Assembly (NCBI GenBank): GCA_012517205.1
Contig: JAAYVL010000088.1
Span: 1-64,000, forward strand
Direction of reading: 5' to 3'
Origin: Verrucomicrobiota bacterium
Lineage (GTDB): Bacteria > Verrucomicrobiota > Verrucomicrobiia > Limisphaerales > UBA8199
DNA length: 64,000 nt
Both the position numbers and the translations under genes were made by a program. Under the pieces are notes generated by a model that saw only the letters and a program-made list of their open reading frames with translations, was not told where the DNA came from and did not search any database. Below are positions 61,586 to 64,000 of this stretch, piece by piece (the first letter of the stretch is position 1; every line of letters starts with the position of its first letter).

Positions 61586-61613
61586 TTGACACCCCTTTGC
61601 CACCTGTTAGAGT
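61586..61613 (+). promoter_or_regulatory. Candidate promoter of the microcompartment operon
   Basis: TTGACA (perfect -35 box) and TAGAGT (four of six -10 positions) are separated by 16 nt, about 85 nt upstream of the rpiB-deoC ATG. The region 61468-61697 is otherwise GC-rich and gene-free. Motif-based only. Confidence 0.5.
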
Positions 61614-61697
61614 GGCGCGCGTGGGTGAACCGAACAGTGCATTTTCGGCCCGCCTCGCCGCGGCGAGGAAGGGCGCCCCATCCCCACAGCCAGTGCG

Positions 61698-62990
61698 ATG
61701 AACCGGAAAATAGCTATTGGCGCGGATCACGGCGGGTTTGAACTGAAAGCCCGGCTCCTGGCCTGGCTGCGCGACCGCGGCTACGAAACCCAGGATTGCG
61801 GAACGCACAGCAAGGACGCCGCGGACTACCCGCGCATCGCCTACACCGTGGCGCGGCTGGTGGCGGCCGGCCAATGCGACCGCGGCATTATGATTGACGG
61901 CGCGGGCATCGGCTCGGCGATGACCGCCAACAAGGTGCCCGGCGTGCGGGCGGCCGCCTGTTATAACGTCGCCCTCGCCCGAAACAGCCGCGAGCATAAC
62001 GACGCCAACGTGCTGACGCTGGGGGCGGGCCAGACGGATTTCGAGCAGGCCCAGGCCATCGTCGAAGCGTTCCTGTCGGCGGAATGCGTGGAAGAGCGGC
62101 ACCGCCGGCGGGTCGAGCTCATCAATGCCGTCCCGGCCGGCGCGCTGGAAGTGGGGCCGCACCAGGCGGCGCTGCTGGCCGGAGTCGGCGCGCCCCGCCC
62201 GGCGCCCGCGGCGGCGGACGTGGAAAAGCTCGCCCAGCGCGTCCGGGAACTGCTGTCCGCCCGGGGCGAGCCCGCCGCCGCGCCCCCCGCCCCGCCGCCG
62301 CTGAATATCCCGCCGCTGATTGACCACACCATCCTGCGGCCGGATACCACCCGGGCCGACATCGAGCAGCTCTGCCGCGAGGCGCGCCAATACCAGTTCT
62401 ACTCGGTTTGCGTCAACCCCACCTGGGTCGCGCTCGCCCGCCAGCTCCTGGACGGCTCGGGTGTAAAGGTTTGCTGCGTGGTTGGCTTTCCGCTGGGCGC
62501 GCAGCCGCCGGAGACCAAGGCGATGGAAGCCCGCGCCGCCATCCGGCAGGGCGCCCGGGAGATTGACATGGTCCTCAACGTCGGCGCGCTCAAGAGCGGC
62601 GACGACGCGCTGGTGCTCCGCGACATCCGCGCCGTGGTGGAAGCCTGCCGGGACGGCAGCGCCCGGTGCAAAGTGATCCTGGAAACGGCGCTGCTGAACC
62701 ACCCGGAAAAGGTGCGCGCCTGCGAGCTGGCCATCCAGGCCCGGGCGGACTTTGTGAAGACCTCGACCGGGTTCAGCTCCGGCGGGGCGACGGTGGAGGA
62801 CGTGGCGTTGATGAGCCGGATCGTGCGCGCCAAAGGGCTGGGGGTGAAAGCCTCCGGGGGAATCCGCACGCTGGCGGATTTGCGCCGCATGGTGCAGGCC
62901 GGCGCCACCCGCATCGGCACCAGCAGCGGCCTCAAAATCCTGCAGGAGGCCGCCGGCGAAGCCGTCCCGGGCGGGGGAGAAACCTACTAG
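61698..62990 (+). CDS. RpiB-DeoC fusion of a bacterial microcompartment locus
   Basis: 430 aa. Residues 1-150 are an RpiB/LacAB-type sugar-phosphate isomerase ([49 protein letters not shown]). Asp67 stands where E. coli RpiB has its catalytic Cys. Residues about 205-420 are a class I deoxyribose-phosphate aldolase ([54 protein letters not shown] with Schiff-base Lys354, [10 protein letters not shown] with Lys384). The linker 165-204 is Ala/Pro-rich around a predicted amphipathic helix ([13 protein letters not shown]). It is upstream of shell protein genes, so it probably acts inside the microcompartment in deoxy- or methylpentose breakdown. Confidence 0.9.
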   Translation: MNRKIAIGADHGGFELKARLLAWLRDRGYETQDCGTHSKDAADYPRIAYTVARLVAAGQCDRGIMIDGAGIGSAMTANKVPGVRAAACYNVALARNSREHNDANVLTLGAGQTDFEQAQAIVEAFLSAECVEERHRRRVELINAVPAGALEVGPHQAALLAGVGAPRPAPAAADVEKLAQRVRELLSARGEPAAAPPAPPPLNIPPLIDHTILRPDTTRADIEQLCREARQYQFYSVCVNPTWVALARQLLDGSGVKVCCVVGFPLGAQPPETKAMEARAAIRQGAREIDMVLNVGALKSGDDALVLRDIRAVVEACRDGSARCKVILETALLNHPEKVRACELAIQARADFVKTSTGFSSGGATVEDVALMSRIVRAKGLGVKASGGIRTLADLRRMVQAGATRIGTSSGLKILQEAAGEAVPGGGETY

Positions 62991-63013
62991 GCAGGAAAGG
63001 ACAACCTCTCATT

Positions 63014-63649
63014 ATGGCCGACCTTCGTTCTTACATTTTTCTGGACCGCCTCCAACCGCAGGTGGCGTCGTTTTTGGCGACCGTCTCGCAGGGGTTCCTG
63101 CCCATTGCCGGGCAGGCCTCGCTGCTGGTCGAGATTTCCCCCGGCATGGAAATCAACTTCGTCACCGACGTGGCGCTCAAGTGCACGAAGGTCACGCCCG
63201 GCATGCAGATCATCGAGCGCCTCTACGGCCTGCTGGAAATCCATTCCGAGTCGCAGGCGGACGTCCGCTCCGCCGGCGCGGCCATCCTGGCGGCGCTCGG
63301 GCTGAAGGAGGAGGACCGCTATAAACCGGCCATCTACAGCCGCAGCACCATCCGCCAGATAGACGATCACCACACGATGCTCATCAACCGCACCCGGCAC
63401 GGCAACATGATCCTGCCGGGGCAGAGCCTCTTCACGATGGAGGTCGCCCCCGCGGCCTATGCCGCCTTTGCCGCCAACGAGGCCGAGAAAACCGCCGAGA
63501 TCAACATCCTGGAGATTCGCCCCTTCGGCAGCTTCGGCCGGCTTTACCTGGGCGGCGAGGAGAAGGACATTGACGTGGCGGCCCAGGCCGCCGAGGCCGC
63601 CATCCACAGCCTTGCCGGCCGGCCGATGACGGGCGGCGGCGGCGCCTGA
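63014..63649 (+). CDS. BMC-domain shell protein, trimer-type (BMC-T-like)
   Basis: 211 aa from the ATG at 63014 with AGGAAAGGA about 12 nt upstream, 23 nt after the fusion gene. The N-terminal part (RSYIFLDRLQPQVASFLATVSQGFLPIAGQASLLVEISPGMEINFVTDVALK) and the C-terminal part (AAFAANEAEKTAEINILEIRPFGSFGRLYLGGEEKDIDVAAQAAEAAIHSLAG) each have the alpha/beta layout of a BMC domain; the second is clearer. Two BMC domains in one chain would give a pseudohexameric trimer. The first domain is divergent, so subtype is uncertain. Structural shell protein of the microcompartment, with the BMC-H gene next. Confidence 0.8.
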   Translation: MADLRSYIFLDRLQPQVASFLATVSQGFLPIAGQASLLVEISPGMEINFVTDVALKCTKVTPGMQIIERLYGLLEIHSESQADVRSAGAAILAALGLKEEDRYKPAIYSRSTIRQIDDHHTMLINRTRHGNMILPGQSLFTMEVAPAAYAAFAANEAEKTAEINILEIRPFGSFGRLYLGGEEKDIDVAAQAAEAAIHSLAGRPMTGGGGA

Positions 63650-63701
63650 TTCACTTTGCGAAACCCTCACTCATAACCAGACAACATAAGGAGACTCATA
63701 T

Positions 63702-63998
63702 ATGGCAGAAGCATTAGGCTTGCTGGAAACACGGTCCTTCGCCGCCATGGTGGAAGGCGCGGACGCAATGGTCAAAGCCGCCAAGGTTGACCTCGTCAGC
63801 TTCGAGAAAACCGGCGGGGGCTACGTCACCGCCGTCATCCGCGGCGATGTGGCCGCCGTCAAGGCCGCCACCGACGCCGGGCGCCTCGCCGCCAGCCGCG
63901 TTGGCGAAATGGTGGCCGTGCACGTCATCCCGCGCCCGCACGCGAATGTGGACGAGGTGCTGCCGCTGGGCCGCGGCGCCAAGGCGATCAAAAAGTAA
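63702..63998 (+). CDS. BMC-H hexameric shell protein
   Basis: 98 aa, typical length of PduA/EutM/CsoS1 proteins. [58 protein letters not shown] covers the whole single BMC domain. [19 protein letters not shown] is the usual C-terminal part, with the basic tail RGAKAIKK. A strong AAGGAG ribosome site lies 8 nt before the ATG. Forms hexamers with a central pore in the facets of the shell. Last gene of the window; BMC-P pentamer and enzyme genes of a PVC-type locus are expected just beyond the edge. Confidence 0.96.
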   Translation: MAEALGLLETRSFAAMVEGADAMVKAAKVDLVSFEKTGGGYVTAVIRGDVAAVKAATDAGRLAASRVGEMVAVHVIPRPHANVDEVLPLGRGAKAIKK

Positions 63999-64000
63999 CC

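Noticed and set aside
61401-62702. Minus-strand frame of 433 codons opposite rpiB-deoC
   Set aside because: The plus strand encodes two recognised enzyme domains in series.
1-64000. tRNA or rRNA genes
   Set aside because: No stretch with a convincing T-arm GGTTCGA-type motif plus acceptor pairing was found by eye; a covariance search would be needed to exclude one fully.

Overview
The window looks like a chromosomal segment of a verrucomicrobium, probably a soil or freshwater Pedosphaera/Limisphaera-type lineage. The support is a VPDGG-type C-terminal sorting signal next to a matching exosortase with PrsK/PrsR/PrsT homologues, TMTC-like TPR membrane proteins, DUF4091 and parallel beta-helix secreted proteins with a recurrent C-terminal '...W..LT...RFYR' module, and the start of a PVC-type bacterial microcompartment locus. 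Species was not determined, and no rRNA or tRNA gene was seen.

Layout. 0-3 kb: a conserved hypothetical gene cut by the window edge, a decayed ISAs1-type transposase, and a secreted SUMF1-fold protein behind a possible sigma-54 promoter. 3-7.3 kb: prsR-prsK and a VPDGG-CTERM surface protein with a good -24/-12 promoter and an intrinsic terminator. 8.3-10.4 kb: a large TMTC/TPR membrane protein. 11.5-49.5 kb: one long minus-strand exopolysaccharide cluster. In transcription order it holds an export lipoprotein, NusG/RfaH-like antiterminator, FemAB-like protein, Wzc-like co-polymerase, deacetylase-GT4 fusion, two more deacetylases, two GT2 enzymes, an asparagine-synthase-like enzyme, a second FemAB protein, a Wzx flippase, a CatB-type acetyltransferase, a Wzy-like polymerase, three beta-helix proteins, a CelD-like GNAT protein, a pyruvyltransferase, a secreted unknown, a CapA protein, an outer-membrane barrel, the exosortase and PrsT. 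50.7-59.3 kb: housekeeping genes (rarA, 5-formyl-THF cyclo-ligase, an ECF sigma/anti-sigma pair, hisB, hflX) and secreted proteins. 59.9-64 kb: a subtilase, then a probable BMC operon (RpiB-DeoC fusion, BMC-T-like and BMC-H shell proteins) that runs off the window.

How the genes fit together. The EPS cluster can make, modify (deacetylation, acetylation, pyruvylation), flip, polymerise and export a Wzx/Wzy-type polysaccharide. XrtC would process VPDGG-CTERM proteins in step with it, and PrsK/PrsR would activate sigma-54 promoters such as the one at 7253-7269.

The most unusual signal is non-coding. A repeat family of about 570 bp occurs at about 10.5, 25.7 and 50.0 kb, plus a core-only copy at 59.4 kb. 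Each contains a hairpin cassette of exactly 93 nt with TGTACA-rich 33-nt arms. In the 50-kb copy the inside of the cassette is flipped relative to its flanks, so it behaves like an invertible element. A second, unrelated repeat of about 115 bp is present twice (11.4 and 17.6 kb). Other points of interest are a nested protein at 22.2-25.3 kb (beta-helix, deacetylase and LamG inserted into each other) and an RpiB-DeoC fusion whose linker contains a possible internal encapsulation helix.
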